A stretch of 64,000 nt of DNA. Source: Citromicrobium sp. JLT1363. GTDB lineage: Bacteria; Pseudomonadota; Alphaproteobacteria; Sphingomonadales; Sphingomonadaceae. Where the stretch lies: NCBI RefSeq assembly GCF_000186705.1, contig NZ_AEUE01000006.1:248001-312000 (forward strand), given 5' to 3'. Below the pieces are notes generated by a model. That model had not been told where the DNA came from and did not search any database. It saw only the letters and a program-made list of their open reading frames with translations. The number at the start of each line of letters is the position of its first letter. Within the stretch, counting starts at the first letter, position 1. Shown one piece after another: positions 1 through 8,426 of this stretch. Position numbers and translations under genes: made by a program.

Positions 1-741
1 CGGGGCATCCTGCGGCAATTGCGCGGGCGCGAAATCGAGCGTGGCGAACATGGCCTCCTGCCCTTCCCCCACCGCGAGCCCGCCGATGGCGTAGCCGTCG
101 AAACCGATCTCGGTAAGGGCCTCGGCGGAGCGCCGCCTGAGGTTCTCGTCGAGAGCGCCCTGCTGAATGCCAAACAGCGCCGCACGGTCAGCATGCTCGC
201 CGCCTGCGTCGAAGCCATCCCGGCTGCGCTTCGCCCAGCGCATGGACATTTCCATGCTCGCCTCGATCTCGGCCAGCGGGCGGTCGGCGCGCGGGCACTC
301 GTCGAAGGCCATCACGATGTCGCTGCCAAGCAGACGCTGGATCTCCATGCTGCGTTCTGGGGTGAGCATGTGCTTGCTGCCATCGAGGTGACTGCGAAAC
401 TCCACCCCCTCCTCGGTCAGCTTGTTGAGATCGGACAGGCTCATCACCTGGTAGCCGCCGCTATCGGTCAGGATCGGGCGGTCCCAGTTCATGAAACGGT
501 GGAGCCCGCCCAGCTTCGCCACCCGCTCCGCCCCCGGACGCAGCATCAGGTGATAGGTATTGCCGAGAATGATGTCGGCACCCGCCGCGCGCACGGCTTC
601 GGGCTTCATGCCCTTCACCGTGGCCGCCGTGCCGACGGGCATGAACGCGGGCGTGCGGATTTCTCCGCGCAGCATGGCAATCGTGCCGGTGCGCGCGGCA
701 CCGCTGGTGGCAGAGATGGTGAAGTCGAAGCGCTTGGTCAT
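1..741 (-). CDS. tgt: Queuine tRNA-ribosyltransferase (partial, 3' end outside window)
   Basis: Swaps guanine 34 for the queuosine precursor in tRNAs with GUN anticodons. The visible 247 residues start MTKRFDFTI and carry TGT hallmarks: [13 protein letters not shown] near residue 34, [10 protein letters not shown], the DSGGYQV block and the FDECP catalytic segment, ending in the IGGLAVGE region. The ATG at 741-739 begins exactly at the conserved N-terminus. The C-terminal zinc-binding part lies beyond position 1, so its integrity cannot be judged. queA, which acts later in the same pathway, is on the same strand 3.3 kb upstream, separated by an ABC exporter and two envelope protein genes. Confidence 0.96.
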   Translation of the reverse strand, partial: MTKRFDFTISATSGAARTGTIAMLRGEIRTPAFMPVGTAATVKGMKPEAVRAAGADIILGNTYHLMLRPGAERVAKLGGLHRFMNWDRPILTDSGGYQVMSLSDLNKLTEEGVEFRSHLDGSKHMLTPERSMEIQRLLGSDIVMAFDECPRADRPLAEIEASMEMSMRWAKRSRDGFDAGGEHADRAALFGIQQGALDENLRRRSAEALTEIGFDGYAIGGLAVGEGQEAMFATLDFAPAQLPQDAP

Positions 742-860
742 CGCAAGGGGCGCTAGGATAGCTTGGCGCGCCTGTCGATGCGTGGCGCATCGTCTCATTC
801 ACGATTTGCTCAGTGATTTGGCGCCAGACGGAGCCTCCATCGATCGAGGATGCCGTTACC

Positions 861-1379
861 ATGATCCGCTCTCTCGCCGCCGCCGTCTGCATGTTCGCCG
901 CCAGCACCACCGCCATGGCGCAGACGCCGCAGCCCCGCCCCTGCATCACCCCGGCCGAGAACGAGGCGCTCGTCGCCTATGTCATGCCCGATCTGATCGA
1001 CGCGCTGGAGAGCAGGTGTGCTTCCAGCCTGCCGTCCAGAGCTTTCCTCGGCACACGCTCGGCCGCGCTGCAGAAGAAGCTCGAACCGCAGGCGGATCGC
1101 GCCTGGCCGCGGGCGCGCAACGCGGCGCAGCGTTTCGCCGGCACGCGCCTGCCGGTGGATACCCGGTTCGAAAGCGTCGCCAAGGCCGCGCTCGCACCGG
1201 CAGCCGCCACGCTGATCGCGCGAGGCTTCGATGGCGATCAATGCCGCATGGCCGACCGGCTGCTGGCCGAACTCGCCCCGCTTCCGCCGGAAAACCTTGC
1301 CGGGGTGATGGCGCTGTTCCTGGAAATCGGCATTGCCGAGAACGAGGACGTACCGTTCCGCGTATGCCCGGCAGACTGA
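861..1379 (+). CDS. Secreted hypothetical protein
   Basis: A 172-residue protein starting MIRSLAAAVCMFAASTTAMA, a typical Sec signal peptide with a likely cleavage after AMA. I recognise no family. The mature part has four cysteines (CITPAEN, ESRCASS, DQCRM, FRVCP), which suggests disulfides and a periplasmic location. The in-frame GTG codons upstream of 861 were not used, because only the ATG at 861 puts the signal peptide at the N-terminus. It is convergent with the DUF481 gene, with 4 bp between the stops. Function unknown. Confidence 0.7.
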   Translation: MIRSLAAAVCMFAASTTAMAQTPQPRPCITPAENEALVAYVMPDLIDALESRCASSLPSRAFLGTRSAALQKKLEPQADRAWPRARNAAQRFAGTRLPVDTRFESVAKAALAPAAATLIARGFDGDQCRMADRLLAELAPLPPENLAGVMALFLEIGIAENEDVPFRVCPAD

Positions 1380-1383
1380 CGAA

Positions 1384-2331
1384 TCAGAAACCGTAGACCA
1401 GCGTGAAGCGGGTCAGCGTATCGGTCTTTTCCCGGTTCTGACGGGCGTTGCTGTTATACTCCAGCTGGTAGCTGAGCCGCGAGCGGAGCCGGTTGCTGAC
1501 CTTGAAATCGATCCCGCTCAGCAGGTTGAGCGTGGTGTTGGCGCTGTCCACGATCAGCAGCGCCTCACCCCCGGTCTCAGTCACGGCGTTGGCATCCTGT
1601 GTGAAGGTAACGCGGTCAGCCAATTTCCAGTCGAAATCCGCCCCGAACAGCGCGGCGAGCCGGTCTATGCGGGTCCCGTCGGTCAGCTCGGTCACGCGGT
1701 AGGCCGGGCCCGCCTTGATCGAGAGGGTGGCGGAATCGCTTTCCAGCAGCGTGTAGCCGACCCCGCCCGACACCGCGTAGCGATGGTCGAAACCCTGGAA
1801 CCGGTCATGCTCGTATTGCGCAAGGCCATAGGCAAACAGGTTCTCGCCCATTTCGAAGCGGGGTTCGTACGCGACCAGATAGCGCTCGCGGCTGGTGACG
1901 CCGTTCGACCGCTGGTAATCCGCGCTCACGCGCAGCGCGTGGGTCCAGTCGATGCCCTCGCGCTTCAGTTTGAGCGCGAGCGCCAGGCCCGTATCCTCGC
2001 TGTTGCCGGTCGAGAAGAAGGCACCGACCTGCCCTTCCCCGCTCCACAGGTCGAGCACGCCCGCTTCGCGGATCTGCTCGCGCTGCTCGATTTCCGCCAG
2101 GCGTTTGGCTTCCGCCTGATCCGCGCGCCAGGCGAGCGCGATCTGCTCGATCTCGGCAGCGCTGTCGGGCTGGGTCTGCTTCGCCAGCGCGACAACGGTT
2201 TCCACTTTTGCAGCATCGCCAGTGGCGATGGCAGCGTCGATCATCGCCTGCACGTCGGGCGGAATCTCGGCGAGCGCGGGGGTGGAAACAAGGGCGGCTG
2301 CGGCGGCGGTAATGAGCGTGCGTCTGATCAT
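1384..2331 (-). CDS. DUF481 (YdiY-like) outer membrane protein
   Basis: A 315-residue protein with a signal peptide ending PALA, an alpha-helical linker rich in Glu, Gln and Arg (about residues 40-95) and a long beta-rich C-terminal half ending in phenylalanine (LVYGF), as outer-membrane barrels do. The segment GQVGAFFSTGNSEDTGL matches the start of the DUF481 domain of the YdiY family, whose role is not established (salt-induced in some species). It lies between the secreted hypothetical gene and the ABC exporter pair on the same strand. Export to the outer membrane is inferred from sequence features. Confidence 0.85.
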   Translation of the reverse strand: MIRRTLITAAAAALVSTPALAEIPPDVQAMIDAAIATGDAAKVETVVALAKQTQPDSAAEIEQIALAWRADQAEAKRLAEIEQREQIREAGVLDLWSGEGQVGAFFSTGNSEDTGLALALKLKREGIDWTHALRVSADYQRSNGVTSRERYLVAYEPRFEMGENLFAYGLAQYEHDRFQGFDHRYAVSGGVGYTLLESDSATLSIKAGPAYRVTELTDGTRIDRLAALFGADFDWKLADRVTFTQDANAVTETGGEALLIVDSANTTLNLLSGIDFKVSNRLRSRLSYQLEYNSNARQNREKTDTLTRFTLVYGF

Positions 2332-2350
2332 GGTCGCCGCTCGTAGCGCC

Positions 2351-3118
2351 TCAATCTCGCAGTCGCCAGCCGGTTCGGAAGATGTATGCGATCACCGCAG
2401 TACAGGTGAAAAGAAAGGCCAGCGTAAGCCCCAGCGACACCCAGATGCTGACATCGGCAGAACCGTAGAACGTCCAGCGCAGGCCGCTGACCAGATAGAC
2501 GATGGGGTTGACCAGCGCGACCGTGTCCCACGGCGCGGGAAGGTCCGCGATCGAATAGAACGTGCCGCCCAGAAAGGTCAGTGGGGTCAGGATCAGCATG
2601 GGGATGATGCCCAGCTTCTCGAAGCTGTCCGCCCAGATGCCCAGGATGAAGCCGAACAGGCTGAAGCTCGCTGCAACAAGCAGGATGAAGACAAAGGCGA
2701 AGAACGGATGCGCGATATCGTAGGGCACGAAAATGCGTGCCGTCAGCAGGATGATCGCCGCCAGGATAAGGCTCTTCGTAGCCGCTGCGCCGACGAAGCC
2801 GACCAGCGTTTCTGCCACGCCCACGGGGGCGGAGAGCAGTTCGTAGATCGTGCCGGTGAAGCGCGGCATGTAGATGCCGAAGCTGGAATTGCTGGTCGTC
2901 TCCCCCAGCAAGGTCAGCATCAGCAGGCCGGGAATGATGAAGGCGCCGTAATCGACCGAGCCGACATCCGGCATGCGGTCGCCAATCGCGGAGCCGAAGA
3001 CGAGGATGTAGAGCGCGGTGGTAAGGACCGGGGCGAGTACGGACTGGAATGCAGTGCGCAGGAAGCGCCAAAGCTCGCGTCGATAGATCGACCAGGCGGA
3101 ACGTGCGTTGAAGATCAT
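2351..3118 (-). CDS. ABC-2 type transporter permease
   Basis: A 255-residue inner-membrane protein with about six hydrophobic segments, matching the ABC2_membrane family (YadH/NodJ type). It begins MIFNARSAWSIYRRELWRF and contains the family-typical stretches FGSAIGDRMP and LTPLTFLGGTFYSI. Its start overlaps the stop of the upstream ATPase gene by four bases (ATGA), so the two are translationally coupled and form one exporter. The substrate is unknown; relatives export drugs, polysaccharides or lipids. Confidence 0.92.
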   Translation of the reverse strand: MIFNARSAWSIYRRELWRFLRTAFQSVLAPVLTTALYILVFGSAIGDRMPDVGSVDYGAFIIPGLLMLTLLGETTSNSSFGIYMPRFTGTIYELLSAPVGVAETLVGFVGAAATKSLILAAIILLTARIFVPYDIAHPFFAFVFILLVAASFSLFGFILGIWADSFEKLGIIPMLILTPLTFLGGTFYSIADLPAPWDTVALVNPIVYLVSGLRWTFYGSADVSIWVSLGLTLAFLFTCTAVIAYIFRTGWRLRD

Positions 3119-4062
3119 GCCGCTTCGCCCTCTTCATCGCCCAGCAGCGAGACGAAAATGTCTTCCAGGCTGCTCTCGCGCACGTCGATTCCGACATAGT
3201 CGATCCCGCTCGCGATAAGGGCCTTGGTCAGATCTGCCACTTCCTCGCGGCCCTTGCCCGTGCCGTCGCCGCCGCGATAGCAGATCGAGCGGCCGCCCTC
3301 CTCCAGTTCCACGGGGAACTGCGCAATCGCAGGCGGCAACGCGCCCAGCGGCTCGGCCAGCATGATATGCGCCTCCGTGCGGCCGAGCCGCGCCATCATC
3401 GCGTCCTTCTCGTCCACCATCAGGATGCGGCCCTTGCGGATGATGCCGACGCGGTCGGCCATCTCCTCGGCTTCCTCGATGTAATGCGTGGTCAGGATCA
3501 CCGTGACGCCGCGCGCGCGCATGGCGTCGATCTGGTGCCACATGTCCTTGCGCAGCTCTACATCGACACCCGCGGTCGGCTCGTCGAGGAACAGCAGGTC
3601 CGGCTCGTGCGCCATCGCCTTGGCGATCAGCACGCGGCGCTTCATCCCGCCGGAAAGCTCCATGATGCGGTTGTCGCGCTTGTCCCACAGGCTGAGCGAG
3701 CGCAGGATTTCCTCGATCCGTGCCGGGTCGGGCGCCAGCCCGAAGAGCCCGCGCGAATATTCCACGGCATGTTTCACCGGTTCGAACATGTCGGTGGAGA
3801 GTTCCTGCGGTACCAGCCCGATGCGGGCGCGCGCCTGGCGCCAATCGCCCTGCAAGTCCTGCCCGAAGGCGCGCATGCTGCCCGAAGTGGGGCGCACCAG
3901 ACCGCACACCGCGCCGATCAGCGTGGTCTTGCCCGCCCCGTTGGGGCCAAGCAGCGCGAAAATCTCACCCTTTCGGATCGTCAGATCGACGTCGTCGAGT
4001 GCCTTGAGCCCCCCGGGGTAAACCTTGGTGAGGCCGGACAGCTCTAGGATGGGATCGGACAT
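3115..4062 (-). CDS. ABC transporter ATP-binding protein (YadG-like)
   Basis: A 315-residue ATPase that powers the adjacent permease. It shows Walker A GPNGAGKTT (about residue 39), signature LSGGMKRR, Walker B LLFLDEPTAGVD and the switch histidine in TTHYIEEAE. The C-terminal 80 residues form the extension seen in the YadG/CcmA-type exporter ATPases. The ATG at 4062 directly precedes the conserved DPILELSGLTKVYPG start. The gene lies 9 bp downstream of the queA stop on the same strand, so it may be read through from queA. Confidence 0.94.
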   Translation of the reverse strand: MSDPILELSGLTKVYPGGLKALDDVDLTIRKGEIFALLGPNGAGKTTLIGAVCGLVRPTSGSMRAFGQDLQGDWRQARARIGLVPQELSTDMFEPVKHAVEYSRGLFGLAPDPARIEEILRSLSLWDKRDNRIMELSGGMKRRVLIAKAMAHEPDLLFLDEPTAGVDVELRKDMWHQIDAMRARGVTVILTTHYIEEAEEMADRVGIIRKGRILMVDEKDAMMARLGRTEAHIMLAEPLGALPPAIAQFPVELEEGGRSICYRGGDGTGKGREEVADLTKALIASGIDYVGIDVRESSLEDIFVSLLGDEEGEAA

Positions 4063-4071
4063 GCAACGCAG

Positions 4072-5115
4072 TTAGGGAATCAGCAGCGAGGAGTCACCAT
4101 AGGAATAGAACCGGTACCGGTTCTCTATCGCATGATTATAGGCCGCCAGCATCCGCTCGCGCCCCATCAGCGCGCTGACCAGCATGAACAGCGTGGACTT
4201 GGGCAGATGGAAATTGGTCATCAGGCCGTCGATCGCGCGGAAGCGGTAGCCCGGCGTGATGAAGATGTCCGTGTCGGCAGAGAAGGGCTGGATCGTCCCG
4301 CTTTCGTCCGCTGCGCTTTCCAGCAGGCGCAGGACCGTGGTGCCGACCGCTATCACCCGGCGACCATCCGCCCGCGCGGCATTCAGCCGTTCGGCGGTGT
4401 CGGGGGCGATCTCGCCCCATTCGGCATGCATCTTGTGTTCGGCCGTGTCGCTGGCCTTCACCGGCAGAAAGGTGCCCGCGCCGACATGCAGCGTGAGCGT
4501 TTCGGTCGCGATCCCCGCGTCGGCCAAGCGCGTCATCAGTTCGGCGGTGAAATGCAGCGCAGCGGTGGGCGCGGCGACGGCCCCGGCCTTGTCTGCAAAC
4601 AGCGTCTGGTAGTCCTGCGCATCCCGCTCGTCCGCCGGTCTCTTGCCGGCGATGTAAGGGGGAAGCGGCATCGCGCCTGCGCGTTCCAGCAACAGTTCGA
4701 CGGGCTCGTCGCCCTCGAACGCGAGGGTCCAGCTGCCATCGTCGGCGCGGTTTTCCGCAATGGCGGAAACGCCTTCGGGAAACGCGATCAGGTCGCCTTC
4801 GCGCAGCCGCTTCGCATTGCGCACGAAGGCCTGCCAGCGACGCGCATCGATCCGCTTGTGAAGCGTGGCGCCGATCGCTGCGCCCGAAGCGCCTTCGCGC
4901 ACGCGCTCCCCCTCCAACTGGGCGGGAATGACGCGGGTATCGTTGAAGACGAGGATATCGCCGGCGCGCAGCATATCCGGCAGGTCGTGAACGTGCCGGT
5001 CAGCAAAGGCCCCGTCCCCATCGACGACGAGCATCCTGGACGCGTCCCGGGGGGAAACCGGACGCAGCGCAATCCGATCCTGCGGCAGGTCGAAATCGAA
5101 CAGATCGACTTTCAC
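4072..5115 (-). CDS. queA: S-adenosylmethionine:tRNA ribosyltransferase-isomerase
   Basis: Transfers the ribosyl part of SAM to preQ1 in tRNA to make epoxyqueuosine. At 347 residues it has normal length. It starts [18 protein letters not shown], with [12 protein letters not shown], the [16 protein letters not shown] motif, [12 protein letters not shown] and [16 protein letters not shown], all QueA hallmarks. The start is GTG at 5115-5113, with no better in-frame ATG nearby. A cyclophilin gene lies upstream and the ABC exporter downstream on the same strand. tgt, the earlier step, is further downstream on this strand. Confidence 0.97.
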   Translation of the reverse strand: MKVDLFDFDLPQDRIALRPVSPRDASRMLVVDGDGAFADRHVHDLPDMLRAGDILVFNDTRVIPAQLEGERVREGASGAAIGATLHKRIDARRWQAFVRNAKRLREGDLIAFPEGVSAIAENRADDGSWTLAFEGDEPVELLLERAGAMPLPPYIAGKRPADERDAQDYQTLFADKAGAVAAPTAALHFTAELMTRLADAGIATETLTLHVGAGTFLPVKASDTAEHKMHAEWGEIAPDTAERLNAARADGRRVIAVGTTVLRLLESAADESGTIQPFSADTDIFITPGYRFRAIDGLMTNFHLPKSTLFMLVSALMGRERMLAAYNHAIENRYRFYSYGDSSLLIP

Positions 5116-5192
5116 GTGCGCCGGATCCGGTCACTCTTGGCAGGGCGGTACGCGGGCATCGATCCTGTCCATGGCGCCGCGAACGCGCGCCG

Positions 5193-5885
5193 TTACTGGC
5201 CGATCGGCGCGTTGAGATCGTCTGCCGAAATCTCTTCGGAGGGCGGCGAAGCCAGCTGCGCCGGGCTTGGCGCGGGGCGGTTGTCCACCGCCAGCGAAGC
5301 CTGCACGATCCGGGTCGGATTGGTGGGAGGCTCGCCCCTGTTGATCGCATCGACCGCATCCATCCCTGCGATCACCCGGCCGAAATTGGTGTAGTTCTGG
5401 TCCAGGCTGAAGCGCGGGTAGAAGACGATGAAGAACTGGCTGTTGGCGCTGTCTTCGCTCTGCGCGCGCGCCATCGACACCGTGCCGCGCACGTGCGGCA
5501 TCGGGTTGAACTCTTCTTCCAGGTCGGGAAGGTCCGATCCGCCCTGCCCGGTTCCCGTGGGGTCGCCGGTCTGCGCCATGAAGCCTTCTATCACGCGGTG
5601 GAAGATCACCCCGTCGTAGAAACCCTGGCGGGTCAGCCGCTTGATCCGCTCGACATGATTGGGCGCCCAGTCGGGCATCAGGCGGATCGCCACACGCTCG
5701 CCGTTCGAAAGATCGAGGAACAGGATGTTCTCCCGGTCGCTCTGCAGGCTGTAGTCTATCGTGGCGTAGGACGACATCAGGCGCGGCGCCGGTGTCTCCG
5801 CCTCGATATCCTGTGCCATCGAAGGCGAGGCTGCCAGCGCGATCAGCGCGGCGGCGGAGCAAAGTGTCTTGAGCATAAGTCTCAC
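5193..5885 (-). CDS. Periplasmic cyclophilin-type peptidyl-prolyl isomerase
   Basis: A 230-residue protein with a signal peptide ending SMAQ followed by a cyclophilin domain. The active-site stretch FHRVIEGFMAQTGDP lies near residues 95-109, with RGTVSMAR, NSQFFIV and NFGRVIAGMDAV following. It should speed proline isomerisation of exported proteins. The start taken is GTG at 5885, 8 bases after AGGAAA; the ATG three codons later (5876) is the alternative and leaves the signal peptide intact. An acidic, proline-rich tail (PSEEISADDLNAPIGQ) follows the domain. Confidence 0.92.
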   Translation of the reverse strand: MRLMLKTLCSAAALIALAASPSMAQDIEAETPAPRLMSSYATIDYSLQSDRENILFLDLSNGERVAIRLMPDWAPNHVERIKRLTRQGFYDGVIFHRVIEGFMAQTGDPTGTGQGGSDLPDLEEEFNPMPHVRGTVSMARAQSEDSANSQFFIVFYPRFSLDQNYTNFGRVIAGMDAVDAINRGEPPTNPTRIVQASLAVDNRPAPSPAQLASPPSEEISADDLNAPIGQ

Positions 5886-5967
5886 GAACGAAATTTCCTA
5901 GAATGCGGGGGCGATACAAACCGCGCGCTGTCCGCGCAATGAACGATTTGTGCTGGGTGCGAACCGC

Positions 5968-6480
5968 TTAGTAATCGCCCTTCATGCCGATCTTCTCCAC
6001 CCGCGAGACCACGTCGTCGCGAACCGAGGGGCTGACGAAGGCTGCAATATCGCCACCATACACCGCGATTTCCTTGACCAGCTTGGAAGCGATCGGCTGC
6101 AGCGACACGTCGGCCATCAGGAACACGGTTTCGATCTCGTCGTCCAGCTGCTGGTTCATGCCCGCCATCTGGTATTCGTATTCGAAATCCGCGACGGCAC
6201 GCAGCCCTCGCACGATCACGCTGGCCCCTTGCGCCTTGGCGAACTTCATCAGCAGCGCGTTGAAGCCGATCACCTCGACATTGCCGAGGTCCATATCCGC
6301 CACTTCGCGCTTCACCATAGCGAGGCGCTCGTCGGTTTCGAACATGGGGTTCTTGGACGGGTTGGTGGTGACCCCGATGATGAGCCGGTCGACCAGCCGC
6401 GCGGCGCGGCGGATGATATCCGCATGGCCGAGCGTGATCGGATCGAAGGTGCCGGGGTAGATGCCTATGCGCTCACTCAA
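5968..6480 (-). CDS. coaD: Phosphopantetheine adenylyltransferase
   Basis: Adenylates 4'-phosphopantetheine to dephospho-CoA, the penultimate step of CoA synthesis. About 170 residues, the normal CoaD length. IGIYPGTFDPITLGH gives the nucleotide-binding (T/H)xGH motif, with RGLRAVADFEYEYQMA and VSPSVRDDV following. The most likely start is TTG at 6480-6478, which overlaps the ispA stop (TTGA) and places MSERIGIYPG at the N-terminus. The frame runs further upstream, but that part lies inside ispA and shows no homology. Confidence 0.93.
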   Translation of the reverse strand: MSERIGIYPGTFDPITLGHADIIRRAARLVDRLIIGVTTNPSKNPMFETDERLAMVKREVADMDLGNVEVIGFNALLMKFAKAQGASVIVRGLRAVADFEYEYQMAGMNQQLDDEIETVFLMADVSLQPIASKLVKEIAVYGGDIAAFVSPSVRDDVVSRVEKIGMKGDY

Positions 6481-7385
6481 CAATCCCGCTCCACAATATA
6501 ACGCGCAAGGTCGCACAACACGCCCGCGTCTTCACCATAATGCGCCAGATGACCACAGGCCTGTTCCACCAGCGCCTCGGCCTGCTGACGCGCGGCGTCC
6601 GCCCCCATCAACGAAACGAAAGTCTGCTTGCCCTGCTCATCGTCCTTGCGCAGCGCCTTGCCCGCCTTGTCCTCGTCGCCCTCATGGTCAAGCAGGTCGT
6701 CGGCAATCTGGAAGGCGAGGCCGATGTCGCGGGCGTAATTGATCAAGGGACTGCGCGCATCGTGCGGCAGCCTGCCCAGAATAGCGCCCATCTCCACGCT
6801 CGCGGTCAGCAACGCACCGGTCTTGAGCTGCTGCAGGCGGGTGATCGTGTGCAAGTCGTAGGTCGCGCTGTCGGCCGCCATGTCCATTGCCTGGCCGCCT
6901 GCCATGCCGCCCATCCCGCTCGCCAGAGACAGGCACCGGGTCAGCTCCGCCTGTACGAAGGGGTCCGAACTGACACCCTCGAAAGTCAGGATTTCGAAGG
7001 CCAGCGCGTGCAGCGCATCGCCAGCGAGTACGGCGGTCGCCTCGTCGTAGGCCTTGTGGACCGTGGGCTTGCCGCGCCGCATGTCGTCATCGTCCATGCA
7101 CGGCAGATCGTCATGGATCAGCGAATAGACATGGATCGATTCAACCGCCGCACCGGCGAGTATCGCTGCCTCGCGCGAGACATTGAACATCGTCGCGGTG
7201 GCAACCAGCAGCAGCGGGCGTATCCGTTTGCCTCCCCCGATCGCCGCATACCGCATGGCCTCCACCAGCGGCGCACGGGTATCGTCGGGCAGAGGCAGGA
7301 GGCGATCGAACGCCTCGTCGATATCGGTACGGATCGTGGCCAGCGCCATGCGCAAACGCGCGCCCCCGGCCTCCTCGAAATCCAT
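6477..7385 (-). CDS. ispA: Polyprenyl synthetase (farnesyl/geranylgeranyl diphosphate synthase)
   Basis: Condenses isopentenyl diphosphate with allylic diphosphates to make farnesyl-type precursors for quinones, carotenoids and bactoprenol. About 302 residues. The first aspartate-rich motif is DDLPCMDDDDMRRGKPT, the second QIADDLLDHEGD, and GGGKRIRPLL is conserved upstream. The start is ATG at 7385; a GTG at 7403 overlapping the xseB stop by four bases (GTGA) is an equally possible, coupled start adding six residues. It follows xseB, a common arrangement. Product chain length cannot be fixed from this reading. Confidence 0.93.
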   Translation of the reverse strand: MDFEEAGGARLRMALATIRTDIDEAFDRLLPLPDDTRAPLVEAMRYAAIGGGKRIRPLLLVATATMFNVSREAAILAGAAVESIHVYSLIHDDLPCMDDDDMRRGKPTVHKAYDEATAVLAGDALHALAFEILTFEGVSSDPFVQAELTRCLSLASGMGGMAGGQAMDMAADSATYDLHTITRLQQLKTGALLTASVEMGAILGRLPHDARSPLINYARDIGLAFQIADDLLDHEGDEDKAGKALRKDDEQGKQTFVSLMGADAARQQAEALVEQACGHLAHYGEDAGVLCDLARYIVERDC

Positions 7386-7399
7386 TTCAGAGCCGTCCG

Positions 7400-7651
7400 T
7401 CACTCTGGACCATCGAAGCTCTTGGTGCCGCCCGGCTTGCCGCCCGCGTCGAGCACGATCGCCTCGATCCGCGCCTGCGCGGCGTCGAGCCGGGCCTGGC
7501 AGGCCGCGCGCAGCTTCTCGCCGCGTTCGTAGAGCGTGATCGACTGGTCGAGCGGAACCTCGCCGTCCTCCAGCTGGCGCACCACCTGCTGGAGCGCCTT
7601 GAGAGCTTCCTCGAAGCTCATGTCGGAAATATCGGGTGCGTCCTGTGCCAT
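7400..7651 (-). CDS. xseB: Exodeoxyribonuclease VII small subunit
   Basis: An 83-residue protein with the XseB signature FEEALKALQQVVRQLEDGEV and PLDQSITLYERGEKLRAACQ. Several copies bind one XseA to form exonuclease VII, which degrades single-stranded DNA. The ATG at 7651 gives the normal XseB length. It is the first gene of an xseB-ispA-coaD run with overlapping or nearly touching ends. It is divergent from the membrane protein gene at 7733. Confidence 0.95.
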   Translation of the reverse strand: MAQDAPDISDMSFEEALKALQQVVRQLEDGEVPLDQSITLYERGEKLRAACQARLDAAQARIEAIVLDAGGKPGGTKSFDGPE

Positions 7652-7732
7652 TGCAGGCGAGCATTGGCTTGGTGCATGGTACGGGTCAAGCGGGGGCACC
7701 ACGGATCGGGGTGCGCTTGGGGAGAAAAACGC

Positions 7733-8416
7733 ATGTTCATCGGGCATTTTGCCCCGGCCTTCGTGGCTGCGGCGGTCACGCCGGACCGGCCTCGGCTGGG
7801 GATCTACTTCCTTGCGGCGCAGCTGGTGGACTGGGCGTTCTTCGCCTTCGTGCTGATCGGCGTCGAAGATTTGCGGATCGTGCCGGGCATCACCGCGATG
7901 AACCCGATGGACCTCTATCACATGCCCTACACCCACAGCCTGCTGGGCAGCGCGGGCTTTGCCGCAGGCTTCGCGGTCATCGTCTGGCTTGTAACGCGCG
8001 ATCGTGCGGTGGGCCTGCTTGCCGGGGCGGTGGTGCTGTCGCACTGGCTGCTCGATCTGCTGGTTCATCGCCCGGACCTTACGCTGGCGGGCGATCCCCC
8101 GAAATTCGGCTTAGGACTGTGGAATTACCCTGCCATCGAAATGCCGCTGGAACTGGCGCTGACCTTCGGCGCGATGGCTTTCTTTATCTCGCGCACCCGG
8201 GGCTACGTCCTGCCTGCTCTGGTCCTTGCCCTGCTGCTGCTCGCCCTGCAGGCGGTGAACTGGTTCGGGCCGGAACCCGATGAAGTGACGGGGGCGCTGT
8301 CCTACACCGGGTTTTTCGCCTTCGGCCTGCTCACGTTCGCCGCATCGTGGCTGGGGCAAAAGAGGCGTGTGAAAGCGCAGGATGGGGGACTGGCGCGAAA
8401 AGGCGGAGCGGTTTAA
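7733..8416 (+). CDS. Multi-pass membrane protein, metal-dependent-hydrolase-like
   Basis: A 227-residue integral membrane protein with about seven hydrophobic segments. It begins [15 protein letters not shown]. Conserved polar residues within the membrane-near parts ([23 protein letters not shown]) resemble the histidine/aspartate pattern of YdjM-type membrane-bound putative hydrolases, but I cannot assign a substrate. GGAG at 7721-7724 sits 8 bases before the ATG at 7733, which decides the start over the longer frame. It ends 10 bp before purL on the same strand. Confidence 0.75.
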   Translation: MFIGHFAPAFVAAAVTPDRPRLGIYFLAAQLVDWAFFAFVLIGVEDLRIVPGITAMNPMDLYHMPYTHSLLGSAGFAAGFAVIVWLVTRDRAVGLLAGAVVLSHWLLDLLVHRPDLTLAGDPPKFGLGLWNYPAIEMPLELALTFGAMAFFISRTRGYVLPALVLALLLLALQAVNWFGPEPDEVTGALSYTGFFAFGLLTFAASWLGQKRRVKAQDGGLARKGGAV

Positions 8417-8426
8417 GCGGCCTGCC

